From Synechococcus sp. A15-62 (GTDB lineage: Bacteria; Cyanobacteriota; Cyanobacteriia; PCC-6307; Cyanobiaceae), in the NCBI RefSeq assembly GCF_014280075.1, contig NZ_CP047950.1:124001-188000 (forward strand): DNA of 64,000 nt, given 5' to 3'. The first letter of the stretch is position 1; the number at the start of each line of letters is the position of its first letter. The position numbers were made by a program, and so were the translations under genes. A model generated the notes under the pieces. It ran no database searches. It was not told where the DNA came from and saw only the letters and a program-made list of their open reading frames with translations. Shown piece by piece: positions 53,702 through 63,187 of the stretch.

Positions 53702-55540
53702 ATGAGCCGCCAGTTTCCAAGATTTTCGCTGCAGAGTCAGACCTGGAAAGATGTCTCTGCGCTGCTGGGCAAGTTGCCGGCGCGGCGGAAGTGGTTGGTT
53801 GGGTTCGTTCTTCTTGCTTCGTTTTTTCAAGGCATTCTTGACCTTCTTCTGATTGCCTTTTTGGCTCGATTTGTGGGCCTTTTTTCAGGGGCAAAGCTTG
53901 CAGATCGTTTGCCTGGGATTTGGGTCTTTGGGGGTGGAATTTTAGATCAAACAGGTTGGTTGTTAGCACTATTGATTGCCTCTTTCTGGCTCACGTCTTT
54001 CGTGCGTTTTTCTGTGTCTTTGATGCAAAGTTTGTTGAGCGCGGAGATTTGGAACGATCTTGTTAATCAAGTTTATCAAAATGTTCTGCAGCAGAGGTAT
54101 GAATTTTTTATAGAAAATCGTACCGCCAATCTCTCCGAAAAATTCAATCGAATACTCAATAGTGTTTCGACGAAAGTTGTCATTCCTTTAATTGCGATCG
54201 CTGGCAATGCTTTGTCGGTGACTTCGTTGCTGATTGGGGTTGTTTTTGTTCTTGGTTATCAGGCTTTGGCCATCTTCATGTTGATGTTGCTGGCCTATGC
54301 CATTGCCTCAATGCTCATTACTCCCTATTTGAGATTGGCGACCAAGCAGCGAGTCCGTTATGGCCGCCGTATCAACCTGTTGTTGATGGAGTCGTTGAGA
54401 TCCATTCGTGATGTGCATCTTTACTCCGCTGACCAACATTTTGCAACTCGTTTCTCTTCTGATGGTGTCATCGCAAAACGATATGACCGATTAACGCGAC
54501 TGCTTCCTGATGTGCCGCGCTTCGTGATTGAACCTGCCGGAATCTCCATTTTATTTTTAATCGGCTTGGCTCCTGCTGTTTTGAGCGGAGATTCGAGCGA
54601 TGTGCGTAATGCGATACCTGATTTGTTCGCTATCATGTTCACACTGTTGAAAATTTCTGGGCCGCTTCAGAACACATTCCGCAGCCTGAATCGTTTGCGA
54701 GGTGGTCTCCCGGAGATCAAAGATGCACTTGATTTGTTGGATCTAAAGCCCGAACGGCTTCTTCTGGCTTCTCCAGGTGTACCAACCCCGGAAGGGCTGA
54801 TGCCCCGTCGTCTTATTCAGCTGAAGGATGCCAGTTTTTCGTACCGCCGCAGTGACAAATTAATTCTCGATTCAATTAATATTTCCATTCCGGTCGGATC
54901 TCGTTTTGCCCTTGTGGGGCGCACCGGAAGCGGGAAAACAACAATTGCCCATCTGCTGTTGGGTTTGTTGCAGCCGTCCTCCGGCCAGCTCATGTTGGAC
55001 GGTATTCCTGTGAGTCCGCAAGATTTGCCAGCATGGCAGGCCAATTGTGCTTTGGTTCCTCAAGACATTCGTCTTTTTGATGGAAGCATTCGCGATAACG
55101 TTGCTTTTGGATTGGATAGCGATTCGATCGATGATGAAGATATTTGGTCGGCGTTGAAAACGGCTCAGTTCGATGATGTTGTTGCTCAAATGCCTTATGG
55201 CCTTTACACCATGATTGGTGAGAATGGCGTGAAATTGTCTGGCGGGCAGCGTCAGCGTCTTGCTCTTGCGCGAGCTTTTCATCGTGGAGCCAAGGTTCTG
55301 GTCCTCGATGAAGCGACCAGTGCTCTCGATAATAGAACTGAGCATGATGTGCTCCAGGCTTTGGATCTGGTTGGGCGTCGTTGCACAACGATTGTGATTG
55401 CCCATCGCTTATCAACGGTGAAAAAGTGTGATCGGATTGTCGAGATTGAAAACGGCAGGATCCATGCTCAGGGTGATTTTGTTTCTCTGTGCGATAAGTC
55501 AGAGACGTTCAGAGATATGTATCGCATTGAAAATACTTGA
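53702..55540 (+). CDS. ABC exporter (fused membrane and ATPase domains)
   Basis: 612 residues from ATG 53702. Six membrane helices lie in the first 340 residues (for example WLVGFVLLASFFQGILDLLL). The ATPase follows: Walker A FALVGRTGSGKTTIAHLLLG, signature KLSGGQRQRLALARAFHRG and Walker B VLVLDEATSALDN. It is an MsbA/PglK-type half-transporter that works as a dimer. In a run of glycosyltransferases it is best explained as the flippase or exporter for a lipid-linked saccharide or glycolipid. Its stop overlaps the next start (TGATG). Base composition is more AT-rich than the core. Confidence 0.9.
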   Translation: MSRQFPRFSLQSQTWKDVSALLGKLPARRKWLVGFVLLASFFQGILDLLLIAFLARFVGLFSGAKLADRLPGIWVFGGGILDQTGWLLALLIASFWLTSFVRFSVSLMQSLLSAEIWNDLVNQVYQNVLQQRYEFFIENRTANLSEKFNRILNSVSTKVVIPLIAIAGNALSVTSLLIGVVFVLGYQALAIFMLMLLAYAIASMLITPYLRLATKQRVRYGRRINLLLMESLRSIRDVHLYSADQHFATRFSSDGVIAKRYDRLTRLLPDVPRFVIEPAGISILFLIGLAPAVLSGDSSDVRNAIPDLFAIMFTLLKISGPLQNTFRSLNRLRGGLPEIKDALDLLDLKPERLLLASPGVPTPEGLMPRRLIQLKDASFSYRRSDKLILDSINISIPVGSRFALVGRTGSGKTTIAHLLLGLLQPSSGQLMLDGIPVSPQDLPAWQANCALVPQDIRLFDGSIRDNVAFGLDSDSIDDEDIWSALKTAQFDDVVAQMPYGLYTMIGENGVKLSGGQRQRLALARAFHRGAKVLVLDEATSALDNRTEHDVLQALDLVGRRCTTIVIAHRLSTVKKCDRIVEIENGRIHAQGDFVSLCDKSETFRDMYRIENT

Positions 55541-56727
55541 TGGCAGATATTGTTCTGCTCTCAACGGCCGATTGGGATCATCCACTCTGGACCAACAAAC
55601 AGCATGTTGCATGCTCGCTCGCCGCTGAAGGTGAACGAATTTTGTATGTTGAATCCCTTGGTCTTCGCTCTGTTCAAGCCAAAACTCAGGATTTAAGAAG
55701 GATTCTCCGGCGGATGTTGCTTGGATTTCGTCTTGTTCGACAGGTAAGGCCGGGGATTTGGGTACTTTCGCCGTTGGTTTTGCCCGGTGGCTCCCATGGG
55801 ATGGCGCTACGCCTTAATCGGTTGATGCTCCGTTGCAGCATTGCATTGGCGTGTCAGTTGTTGCGTTTCCGTTCCCCTTGGTTGTGGACATACAACCCGT
55901 TGACGTTGCTTTATTTGCCGTTGCGGGGTTTCGATCTGTCGATTTATCACGCGGTTGACGCAGTTCAAGAGCAACCCTGCATGCCCAAGGCTTTGATTGA
56001 ATCCGAGGAAGCCCGCTTGTGTCGCTCCGTCGATCAGGTCTTTACGACATCGCCTTATCTGGCTGAACGACTGTCCAGGTATACAGATCGCGTCTGTTAT
56101 GAACCCAATGTGGCTGACCGGGACCATTTCTCAGGTGCACTTGCATTGCGCCAGGACCCGGCGTTCCTTGCTCCTGAGGGATTGGCTCGTATTCCGGAGC
56201 CCAGAATTGGTTTTGTTGGTGCGATCAGCAGCTACAAACTCGACTTCGGGTTGATCCGCGCGGTGGCGAATCGCCATCCTGAGTGGCAATTCGTCTTTGT
56301 CGGGCCCCAGTCAGAGGGAGAGCCCAGCACAGATCTTTCCCAGTTGTGTGGTCTCGAAAATGTGCACTGGCTTGGCCCCAAGCCCTACAGCCAGCTTCCT
56401 CGGTTTTTGGCTGCCTTTCAGTGCTCCTGGTTGCCATTGCAGTGCAATGCCTACACAAAGGCGATGTTTCCGATGAAATTTTTTGAGTATCTCTTTGCTG
56501 GTCTGCCGGTAGTGTCCACACGGATTCATTCTCTCCTTTCCTTCGATTCCATTTGCCGCCTCTGCCCACCGGATCCGCTGGAGTTCAGTGAGCAGCTCCA
56601 ACAGGTTTTGGCAGGAGAGGGCCCGACTCTTGATGAGCGATTAAGCGGGATCGAGGGTTACACCTACGTCAGTCGAACGCGCCGCATGCTGAAGCTGCTT
56701 CGCACTCAATCGGGACGCATTCGATGA
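55540..56727 (+). CDS. GT4-like glycosyltransferase (TuaH-like)
   Basis: 395 residues from ATG 55540. The N-terminus IVLLSTADWDHPLWTNKQHV is that of a GT-B subgroup including TuaH and related surface-polysaccharide enzymes. IYHAVDAVQEQPCMPKAL and FTTSPYLAERLSRYTDRVCY are in the acceptor domain. The donor domain shows IGFVGAISSYKLDFGLIRAV and FPMKFFEYLFAGLPVVSTRI, in which E of FFEYL takes the usual ribose/phosphate role. Coupled to the ABC gene upstream and to the ATP-grasp gene downstream (ATGA). Confidence 0.85.
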   Translation: MADIVLLSTADWDHPLWTNKQHVACSLAAEGERILYVESLGLRSVQAKTQDLRRILRRMLLGFRLVRQVRPGIWVLSPLVLPGGSHGMALRLNRLMLRCSIALACQLLRFRSPWLWTYNPLTLLYLPLRGFDLSIYHAVDAVQEQPCMPKALIESEEARLCRSVDQVFTTSPYLAERLSRYTDRVCYEPNVADRDHFSGALALRQDPAFLAPEGLARIPEPRIGFVGAISSYKLDFGLIRAVANRHPEWQFVFVGPQSEGEPSTDLSQLCGLENVHWLGPKPYSQLPRFLAAFQCSWLPLQCNAYTKAMFPMKFFEYLFAGLPVVSTRIHSLLSFDSICRLCPPDPLEFSEQLQQVLAGEGPTLDERLSGIEGYTYVSRTRRMLKLLRTQSGRIR

Positions 56728-57743
56728 AGCAGCAGTTCCTGCTCATGTTGGCTTCTGGAAAGAGTTGGCTGAAACATGCAGCACCGGTGATGTTTGCGTT
56801 GCTGAAATCGTTAAACCAGAGTCGAAAGCGGCTTTGGGCGATTCCGTTTGTGTATGGCTTGCGTGGCCGTTGTTTCGTCTTGAAGGAACGTTGCATGGGC
56901 TATCCGGCTTTGCGGCGGCAATTCATCGAAAAAACTGGATATGAGATGGATCTGAAATCTCCTCGCAGTTTTAACCAGAAGATTTCATGGCTCAAGCTTC
57001 AGCGTGTGACTCCGCTCCACGTTCAGGCGGTGGATAAAGCCACTGCTAAGCAGCTCGCTTTGGCCTGGGCGAACGAACATGGCGTGGCGCTTCATGCTTC
57101 TCGAACCCTTGCTGTGGTGTCTCGTCCAGCTGAGATCCCATGGGCTTCCCTGCCACCCAGGGTGGTGTTGAAGGCAACGCATGCGTCTGGGGCTGTGCAG
57201 TTTGTCGATCGCACGCGGGGAGATTTTTCTGAATCTTTAGAGCCACTTTTGAGATCGTGGCTTCGACATCCCTACGGGGTTTATAAGCATGAGTGGGTCT
57301 ACTGGCCCGTGCGTCGTCGCTTGCTCGTGGAGGAGTGGTTGGATGCAGATCGTGAGTCTGGATTGGTTGATTACAAATTTCATATGAGTCGTGGTCGTTG
57401 TTTTGCGATTCAGGTGAATGAAGGATTTCAGACTGACGAACGAACCCGTGCGATCTTGACGCCGGATTGGCAGCCATACGATGTGCGCTGGATTTACGCG
57501 CGTCCTCTTTCGTTGCCACAGTGTCCTTCAAATTTGGCTGATATGTTGAATATTGCTCGGCTTTTTTCTCGGGAATTTCCCTACATCAGGATTGATTTGT
57601 ATAATCTCCCGAGAAAAGATGGCGGATTTAATATTTATTTTGGTGAATTCACTTTTTTCCCTGCCAGTGGTTGTGTAGATATGAATCCACGTTCGTTTGA
57701 CTACTGGCTGGGTGAACAGATCATGTTGAGGACATCGTTGTGA
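56724..57743 (+). CDS. TupA-like ATP-grasp protein
   Basis: 339 residues. Text such as RSFNQKISWLKLQRVTPLHV, VVLKATHASGAVQFVDRTRG and LLVEEWLDADRESGLVDYKF matches the TupA-like ATP-grasp family found in polysaccharide loci. FNIYFGEFTFFPASGCVDMN near the end holds the metal-binding E and N residues. ATP-grasp enzymes join a carboxylate to an amine or similar group through an acyl phosphate, so this one may attach an amino acid to a uronic acid of the glycan (inference from teichuronopeptide TupA). Overlaps both neighbours by 4 bp. Confidence 0.82.
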   Translation: MKQQFLLMLASGKSWLKHAAPVMFALLKSLNQSRKRLWAIPFVYGLRGRCFVLKERCMGYPALRRQFIEKTGYEMDLKSPRSFNQKISWLKLQRVTPLHVQAVDKATAKQLALAWANEHGVALHASRTLAVVSRPAEIPWASLPPRVVLKATHASGAVQFVDRTRGDFSESLEPLLRSWLRHPYGVYKHEWVYWPVRRRLLVEEWLDADRESGLVDYKFHMSRGRCFAIQVNEGFQTDERTRAILTPDWQPYDVRWIYARPLSLPQCPSNLADMLNIARLFSREFPYIRIDLYNLPRKDGGFNIYFGEFTFFPASGCVDMNPRSFDYWLGEQIMLRTSL

Positions 57744-58789
57744 TTCGACTGATTGATGTCGGCCGCCTTAGACATGCGTTGCGCGTTCTTGTTTTTCGGT
57801 TCACTGGTGGAAGGCTGACGTCAGCCTTAAAGAGCTATCGCTTGTTTGAAGGGAGCCTTCGCCTTCACCAATACCAACAGGCCTCTTCGATTGCCGATAC
57901 GGCGTGGCGCCGCTGGCCGGAAGCGATTGATGTTGTTTCGATGCAGTGCACGCTGGCGTTCAAGGCCGGTGCGCTACCTGAAGCCTTTGCGTTGTTGGAT
58001 CGCTGTTTGTCTGCTTCGGACTATCGGGCTGTAGATCGGGTGCTTTTTCGCACCGGATCACGCCCCCGTGACCTTTACCAAAGCGACGAGGTCTTTCGTT
58101 CCCTCTCGCAGCGTGCTGATCTCGATTTCACCCGGCGCTCCTACGCCCTCGTCGCAGAGGCCTATCTGATTCTTCGCCTGAAGAATGCGGCCCGTGCAGA
58201 GGAGTTGGTTGCTGCTTTGGAGGACAGGGCCGAGAAGCTGCGCAGCAATCCAGCAACAACCCGTTGTTCGCAGTCCAATCGGCAGAATCTCGGGAAGCTT
58301 TATGTGTCGATCGGAAGCGCTCTCTATCACCTGGCTCTCCTTCAGGGGGACATGGCGTTGATGGCGCGGTGTTGGCAGCGCTTGGCTGATTTCAGCCAAG
58401 CGATCGACAGGGAGCACATGAATGCTGACGCTTTGTTTCGCATGTCCAGCAACCTCGGCCGAGGCCTTGCCCTTGGCTTTCTGCTGGATCCCCGTCACCA
58501 CGGAGGGGTCCGCGTCGATGCGTTGGCTTTGTTGAGTGCTTGGGTTAGCGCCAACGCCGCTGGGCTCGTCACAAGGCGACACGTCAAGGGAAGGACGCCT
58601 CAGGAAAACCATCTCCTCTTCCTTGAGGCTCTTCGGGACAGTTGTGAGGAGCTCCACCAGGCCGGTGGCTCCGTCACCCCGCAGGCTTGCCGTCATTGGG
58701 CTCGACTGCTGAATCACTCGTCTGAGCGAAGCTTGACGGACACGATCGCGACGTTGGTGCAGCGGCAACTAACGGACCCCGAGCCGTGA
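57740..58789 (+). CDS. Helical (TPR-like) hypothetical protein
   Basis: 349 residues starting with GTG that overlaps the previous stop (GTGA). Helical throughout, with TPR-like pairs such as YQQASSIADTAWRRWPEAID and TLAFKAGALPEAFALLDRCL. RRSYALVAEAYLILRLKNAA follows. No catalytic motif and no membrane segment. Its place in the middle of a coupled glycosyltransferase chain suggests a helper or scaffold for the glycan machinery, but nothing in the sequence proves it. Not recognised as a named family. Confidence 0.7.
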   Translation: MIRLIDVGRLRHALRVLVFRFTGGRLTSALKSYRLFEGSLRLHQYQQASSIADTAWRRWPEAIDVVSMQCTLAFKAGALPEAFALLDRCLSASDYRAVDRVLFRTGSRPRDLYQSDEVFRSLSQRADLDFTRRSYALVAEAYLILRLKNAARAEELVAALEDRAEKLRSNPATTRCSQSNRQNLGKLYVSIGSALYHLALLQGDMALMARCWQRLADFSQAIDREHMNADALFRMSSNLGRGLALGFLLDPRHHGGVRVDALALLSAWVSANAAGLVTRRHVKGRTPQENHLLFLEALRDSCEELHQAGGSVTPQACRHWARLLNHSSERSLTDTIATLVQRQLTDPEP

Positions 58790-58802
58790 CGGCTGCAGCG
58801 CC

Positions 58803-59942
58803 ATGACCCATGCAGTACCGCCGCGCAGGTCGGCATTGCTTTTCATTGATTCGCTCAAGCTCGGTGGTGCTGAGCGTGTCACCCTTCAGTGGGCCGAATG
58901 GTTGTCGGAAGCCGGTTGGAATGTCACCTTGTTGACCTCGAAGCCCACCAGCCACGACTTCTATCCGGCTCCTACGGGTCTCCGCCGCTTGCGGGAACCG
59001 GCGATGCCGGGGTTGTTGGATCGTGCCTTGTTTTGGCCGTTGAAGCTTTGGCGCTTACGCAAGTTGCTTCGACGGGAGCAGCCAGATCTCTTGATCGGGA
59101 TGACGACGCTGCCGTCGATCAAGTTGGCGTTGGCATCGATCGGTCTTGCGTCGCGCCTGGTGCTCTCGGAGCGCAACTACCCACCGGCCCGTCCATTGGC
59201 GTGGCGTTGGCGTCTGCTGCGTCGTTTCGCGTATCCCAGAGCTCATTTGCATCTGGTGCAAACGCGGGGCATTGCTCAGTGGCTTCATCAACGCGGCTTG
59301 GCCCGACGTACCGCGGTTTTGCCCAATGCGATTGTTTGGCCGATACCGCCACTTGCTCCCCAGCTCGCCCCCGAGGCTTTTGTTCCGCCGGGTCAGAAGA
59401 TGATCCTTGCGGTTGGTACCAAGCTCCATCAGAAAGGCTTTGACCGCTTGGTGGCCGCTTTTGCCGGCCTGCAGGCTGATTTCGCCGATTGGTCGCTGGT
59501 GATTCTTGGCATCGAGGATGAGTCGTATCGCGGCGTCGATCAGGCGGCCCGGCTGCGTCAGCTGATGGGTTCGGAGTCTTCGCGTCTGATCCTTCCGGGC
59601 AACGTCGGCAATGTGGGGGATTGGTACAAGGCCAGTGATCTGTTTGTCCTTGCATCTCGCTTTGAGGGATATCCCAATGTGTTGCTCGAGGCGATGGCCT
59701 CTGGCCTTGCCTGTCTTGCGGTGGACTGTCCCACAGGCCCTTCAGATCTGATTGATCCAGGCGTGAACGGTTGGCTCGTATCCGAGCACGTTGCCTCCAC
59801 CGACATGGCACCACCCTTGCGCCAGGCCTTGGAGGATGTTTCTGCGCGCGCTGCCTTTGCCTCACGAGCACAAGCGGTTCGCCAGCGCAATGCGCCGGAG
59901 AGCTTGCGGCCTTTGTTTCTCGATTTAATGGGGTCGCTTTGA
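58803..59942 (+). CDS. GT4-family glycosyltransferase
   Basis: 379 residues. ALLFIDSLKLGGAERVTLQW is the glycine-rich acceptor-domain loop of GT4. SRLVLSERNYPPARPLAWRW and LHLVQTRGIAQWLHQRG follow. The donor domain shows MILAVGTKLHQKGFDRLVAA and ASRFEGYPNVLLEAMASGLA near residue 290. Resembles the GalNAc-transferase-like group with SERN in the acceptor domain. Its stop overlaps the next ATG (TGATG). Linkage and donor unknown. Confidence 0.88.
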   Translation: MTHAVPPRRSALLFIDSLKLGGAERVTLQWAEWLSEAGWNVTLLTSKPTSHDFYPAPTGLRRLREPAMPGLLDRALFWPLKLWRLRKLLRREQPDLLIGMTTLPSIKLALASIGLASRLVLSERNYPPARPLAWRWRLLRRFAYPRAHLHLVQTRGIAQWLHQRGLARRTAVLPNAIVWPIPPLAPQLAPEAFVPPGQKMILAVGTKLHQKGFDRLVAAFAGLQADFADWSLVILGIEDESYRGVDQAARLRQLMGSESSRLILPGNVGNVGDWYKASDLFVLASRFEGYPNVLLEAMASGLACLAVDCPTGPSDLIDPGVNGWLVSEHVASTDMAPPLRQALEDVSARAAFASRAQAVRQRNAPESLRPLFLDLMGSL

Positions 59943-61204
59943 TGATCGTGCCGGAGCTGGTGGATTCAGGCCGTGATGATCTTTGGCTTGTGTTGCCGCA
60001 TCTCGGAGCGGGGGGCGCTCAGAGAGTGGCCTTGATTGCAGCCCGTCATTTCGCCGGTCGGGGGTTGAAGGTGAAGTTGGTCACGCTCATCCCAGGCCAT
60101 CCCGTGGCCCATGCCCTTCCCGACGGGATTCCACTGCTGGAACTGGGGGCACCGACCCATCGCTCCTGGTGGGCCCTCGGAGGGCACTTCACCCTGGCGC
60201 AGTGTGACAAGTTGATCCGCTTGTTGTTTCAGCTGCAGCTGCGTTGGTTCGCCGGTTGGTTCCAAGCCCGTGTGGATCCAGGGGCGCGGGGCCTGGCCAT
60301 GCAGTTGTTTCGTGTCGGCACCGAGGCGACAGCTGGTTTTCGGTTTCGGCAGCTGCGCCGGCAGTTCCGTTCTCAGCGGCCCCATCGAGTCTTGGCCCTG
60401 CTCACCCGCACCAACATCACCTGCTGTTGTGCCGCCTGGGATTTGCCGATCCACCTCGTGGTGTCCGAGCGAAACGACCCCTCGCTTCAGCTGCTGCCGG
60501 AGGTGTGGCAGCGGGTGCGACCTCTTGCCTATCTCCGGGCCGATGTGGTGACCGCTAACACAGCAGGCGTTCTCACGGCTTTGGAATCCATGGGGCCCTG
60601 GGAGCGGTTGGCCCTGCTGCCCAATCCGTTGCCCGGTGTGCCTGCCCCTGCTGTGAACAGCGGGACGGCCAACGCCATCGGCTTCATCAGCGTGGCCCGG
60701 TTGGTGCCGCAGAAGGGGCTGGATGTGTTGATTGCAGCCTTGCCCATGTTGAGCGGAGCTGCAGCGGATTGGCCCGTCACCTTGGTGGGTGATGGACCGG
60801 AGCGCGACAGATTGAAGGCGCAGGCGCAGGACCTTGGCGTGTCGGATCAACTGCGATGCCTGGGGTTTCGCTCTGACCCAGAACGCTTCCTGGCGGCCGC
60901 TGCTGTGTTCGTGTTGCCCTCCCGTTTTGAGGGCATGCCCAATGCTCTGCTGGAGGCCATGGCGGCGGGGCTGGCCGTGATCGTCACGGATGCGTCCCCT
61001 GGACCCCTTGAAGTGGTGGAGCCAGGGGTGAGCGGTTTGGTCGTACCCAGTGATGATCCTGATGCGCTGGCTGCAGCGATGGCATTGCTGGCTTCCGATC
61101 CAGAGCGGTGCCGGCGGATGGGCGCTGCGGCCCGAGCACGCATCGCTGCCTTGGATTGGCCCCAGTTGGAGCCGCTCTGGCGGTCGATCCTGGCGTTGTC
61201 ATGA
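59942..61204 (+). CDS. GT4-family glycosyltransferase
   Basis: 420 residues from ATG 59942. LWLVLPHLGAGGAQRVALIA is the N-terminal loop and VVSERNDPSLQLLPEVWQRV the SERN-type acceptor segment. The donor motif PSRFEGMPNALLEAMAAGLA lies near residue 325. It is clearly homologous to the gene before it, so the pair probably arose by duplication. An in-frame start far upstream inside the previous gene is rejected. Coupled on both sides (TGATG and ATGA). Confidence 0.88.
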   Translation: MIVPELVDSGRDDLWLVLPHLGAGGAQRVALIAARHFAGRGLKVKLVTLIPGHPVAHALPDGIPLLELGAPTHRSWWALGGHFTLAQCDKLIRLLFQLQLRWFAGWFQARVDPGARGLAMQLFRVGTEATAGFRFRQLRRQFRSQRPHRVLALLTRTNITCCCAAWDLPIHLVVSERNDPSLQLLPEVWQRVRPLAYLRADVVTANTAGVLTALESMGPWERLALLPNPLPGVPAPAVNSGTANAIGFISVARLVPQKGLDVLIAALPMLSGAAADWPVTLVGDGPERDRLKAQAQDLGVSDQLRCLGFRSDPERFLAAAAVFVLPSRFEGMPNALLEAMAAGLAVIVTDASPGPLEVVEPGVSGLVVPSDDPDALAAAMALLASDPERCRRMGAAARARIAALDWPQLEPLWRSILALS

Positions 61205-62325
61205 CAGCACGTGTTCTGGTGTTGGCGCCGACCCGGAGAGCGCGGACGGAAACCTTCGTGCGGGCGAATCTGGCCCGCCTGCCGTTTGCGGTGGAGGCCT
61301 GTTTCGGGGATGAGATTCCCTGGCGCGAGCCCCTCAAAGCCCTGTATGGCTTGGCGGTGCTGACCAGCAAGGTTTTTACCCGGTTGGGCTGGCTTCGGCT
61401 GGCCACCTTGCCCGCCTCCAGCGTCGCTGTGCTGCTGGTGCGCCGCCACCGGCCGGATGTGGTGATGGTGGAGTTTGGCTTTCATGCCGTACGGGTGATG
61501 GAGCTGGCCCGCACCGGAGTCCCCCTGGCGGTTCATTTCCGTGGCGCCGATGCTTCGGCGGAGCGTTACGTGAGGCGCCTGGAACAGCGTTATCGCCGTT
61601 TGTTTCGGCTCACCTCGGCTGTGATCGTCAAGAATCAAACGATGCGGAGCCGTCTGATCGCCCTTGGCGCCGAGCCGGCACAGCTTTTGATCAGTCCATC
61701 CGGTGCCGATGAGCGGCGGTTTCAGGGGGGCAATCCAGCCTCCATGCCTCCCCGGTTTCTGGCGGTGGGTCGCTTCGTATCCAAAAAAGGGCCGTTGGAC
61801 ACCCTGGAAGCCTTTGCTCTCTTGCGGGGCCTGACGGAACAAGCCAATGCCTGCAGCCTGGTGATGGTGGGTGATGGACCTCTCTTCCCCCTCGTGCAGG
61901 ACAGGGCTCGTCAGCTCGGCCTCGAGCAGTTTGTTCAGTTCCCTGGCGTGCTGTCACCCGATGCGGTGGCCCAGGAGATGCGCCGTGCGCGGGTGTTTGT
62001 GCAGCATTCCCGCACGGCGGAGGATGGGGATGAGGAGGGATGCCCGGTCTCCGTGATGGAAGCTCAACTTTGCGGTCTGCCCGTTGTGGCTACCCGTCAT
62101 GGCGGGATCCCTGATGTGGTTGTGGATCAGCAGACCGGTCGGCTGGTGGAGGAAGGCGACCGTCGGGCCATGGCGGAGGCGATGGCTTTGCTGGTGGATC
62201 AGCCGGATCTCGCGGCTGCTTGGGGTGCGGCTGGGCAGCTTCGGGCTCAGGCTCGGTTCACCGTGGCGCATCACGTGGATCAGATCACAATGCTTCTCAA
62301 CGATTTGGTGGGCCGAAGCCGATGA
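61201..62325 (+). CDS. GT4-family glycosyltransferase
   Basis: 374 residues from ATG 61201. It has VLVLAPTRRARTETFVRANL at the N-terminus and PLAVHFRGADASAERYVRRL in the acceptor domain. The donor domain has FLAVGRFVSKKGPLDTLEAF and DEEGCPVSVMEAQLCGLPVV, in which EEG replaces the more common EGF/EGM. This colanic-acid WcaL-like/AmsK-like subgroup often acts late in repeat-unit assembly. Overlaps neighbours with ATGA on both sides. Confidence 0.88.
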   Translation: MTARVLVLAPTRRARTETFVRANLARLPFAVEACFGDEIPWREPLKALYGLAVLTSKVFTRLGWLRLATLPASSVAVLLVRRHRPDVVMVEFGFHAVRVMELARTGVPLAVHFRGADASAERYVRRLEQRYRRLFRLTSAVIVKNQTMRSRLIALGAEPAQLLISPSGADERRFQGGNPASMPPRFLAVGRFVSKKGPLDTLEAFALLRGLTEQANACSLVMVGDGPLFPLVQDRARQLGLEQFVQFPGVLSPDAVAQEMRRARVFVQHSRTAEDGDEEGCPVSVMEAQLCGLPVVATRHGGIPDVVVDQQTGRLVEEGDRRAMAEAMALLVDQPDLAAAWGAAGQLRAQARFTVAHHVDQITMLLNDLVGRSR

Positions 62326-63182
62326 GCAGCAAGCGATTGAAGTTGCTGCTGATCCGTGGTCTTGGCCACAGCGGCACAACAATGCTGGATTTGGCCCTGG
62401 GGGCGCATCCGCAGATCATTGGCCTGGGTGAGGCGGCGCGAATTCTGGCGATGCCACAGCCGGGGGATGAGCATCGCGGGCCCAGCCAACTGCGCGGTGC
62501 TCACCGGTTTGAGCGGCGTTGCACCTGTGGGGTTGTTGCCGCAGAGTGCCCAATCTGGGGGCCTCAGCTTGAGTGGTTGCGCCTGCATGACCAAGCGCCG
62601 ATGCAGGAGAAAGTGCAGCGGCTGCTGATGCATTCACCCCACGCCGGTGAGGCGGTGTGGCACGTGGACTCGTATCAGGACGATCTAGAGATGACGCGGT
62701 TGCCCGAGGCCGTGTTTGACATCCGGATCATCCATCTCGTGCGCGACGTGCGCTCTTGGGTGCATTCCCGGGCCCAGGCCGGCCGTAAGGCAGGCCAGCG
62801 CTGGCCTGCAGCGCGTCAGCTGGCGCGCTGGTGGCGTGTCAACGCCAAGTTTGAACGGGCTTTCCGGCAGTCTCCATACCCGGTTTTTCGTCTGGGATAT
62901 GAGGAGTTTGCGCTTCAGCCCGAGCGCAGTTTGCAGTTGCTCTGCGGCTGGCTAGCCATCGATTTCCAGGAGATGATGCTGGCTCCCGGTCTGAACAGCA
63001 GCAGTCACATTCTCGCGGGAAACCGGGTGCGTTTCGATGCGGAGCGCAGTCGAACGATTTCTTACGACGGTGCCTGGTTGGCGGCGCCGGCACCCACGGC
63101 TGCTCATCTTGGCTTGCTCCTGCCAGGCGTTGCCCTGATGAACCGCCGGCTGGTGTATTCCAACGACCTGCTCAGACGCTGA
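62322..63182 (+). CDS. Sulfotransferase-family protein
   Basis: 286 residues from ATG 62322. The PAPS 5'-phosphosulfate loop is LLLIRGLGHSGTTMLDLALG at the N-terminus. The 3'-phosphate motif is IIHLVRDVRSWVHSRAQAGR near residue 140. RRCTCGVVAAECPIW is a Cys-bearing insert (CxC...C) seen in a subgroup of bacterial sulfotransferases. It is the last gene of the coupled chain, so sulfation is likely the final decoration of the product made by the glycosyltransferases upstream. Confidence 0.85.
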   Translation: MSSKRLKLLLIRGLGHSGTTMLDLALGAHPQIIGLGEAARILAMPQPGDEHRGPSQLRGAHRFERRCTCGVVAAECPIWGPQLEWLRLHDQAPMQEKVQRLLMHSPHAGEAVWHVDSYQDDLEMTRLPEAVFDIRIIHLVRDVRSWVHSRAQAGRKAGQRWPAARQLARWWRVNAKFERAFRQSPYPVFRLGYEEFALQPERSLQLLCGWLAIDFQEMMLAPGLNSSSHILAGNRVRFDAERSRTISYDGAWLAAPAPTAAHLGLLLPGVALMNRRLVYSNDLLRR

Positions 63183-63187
63183 TGGTC

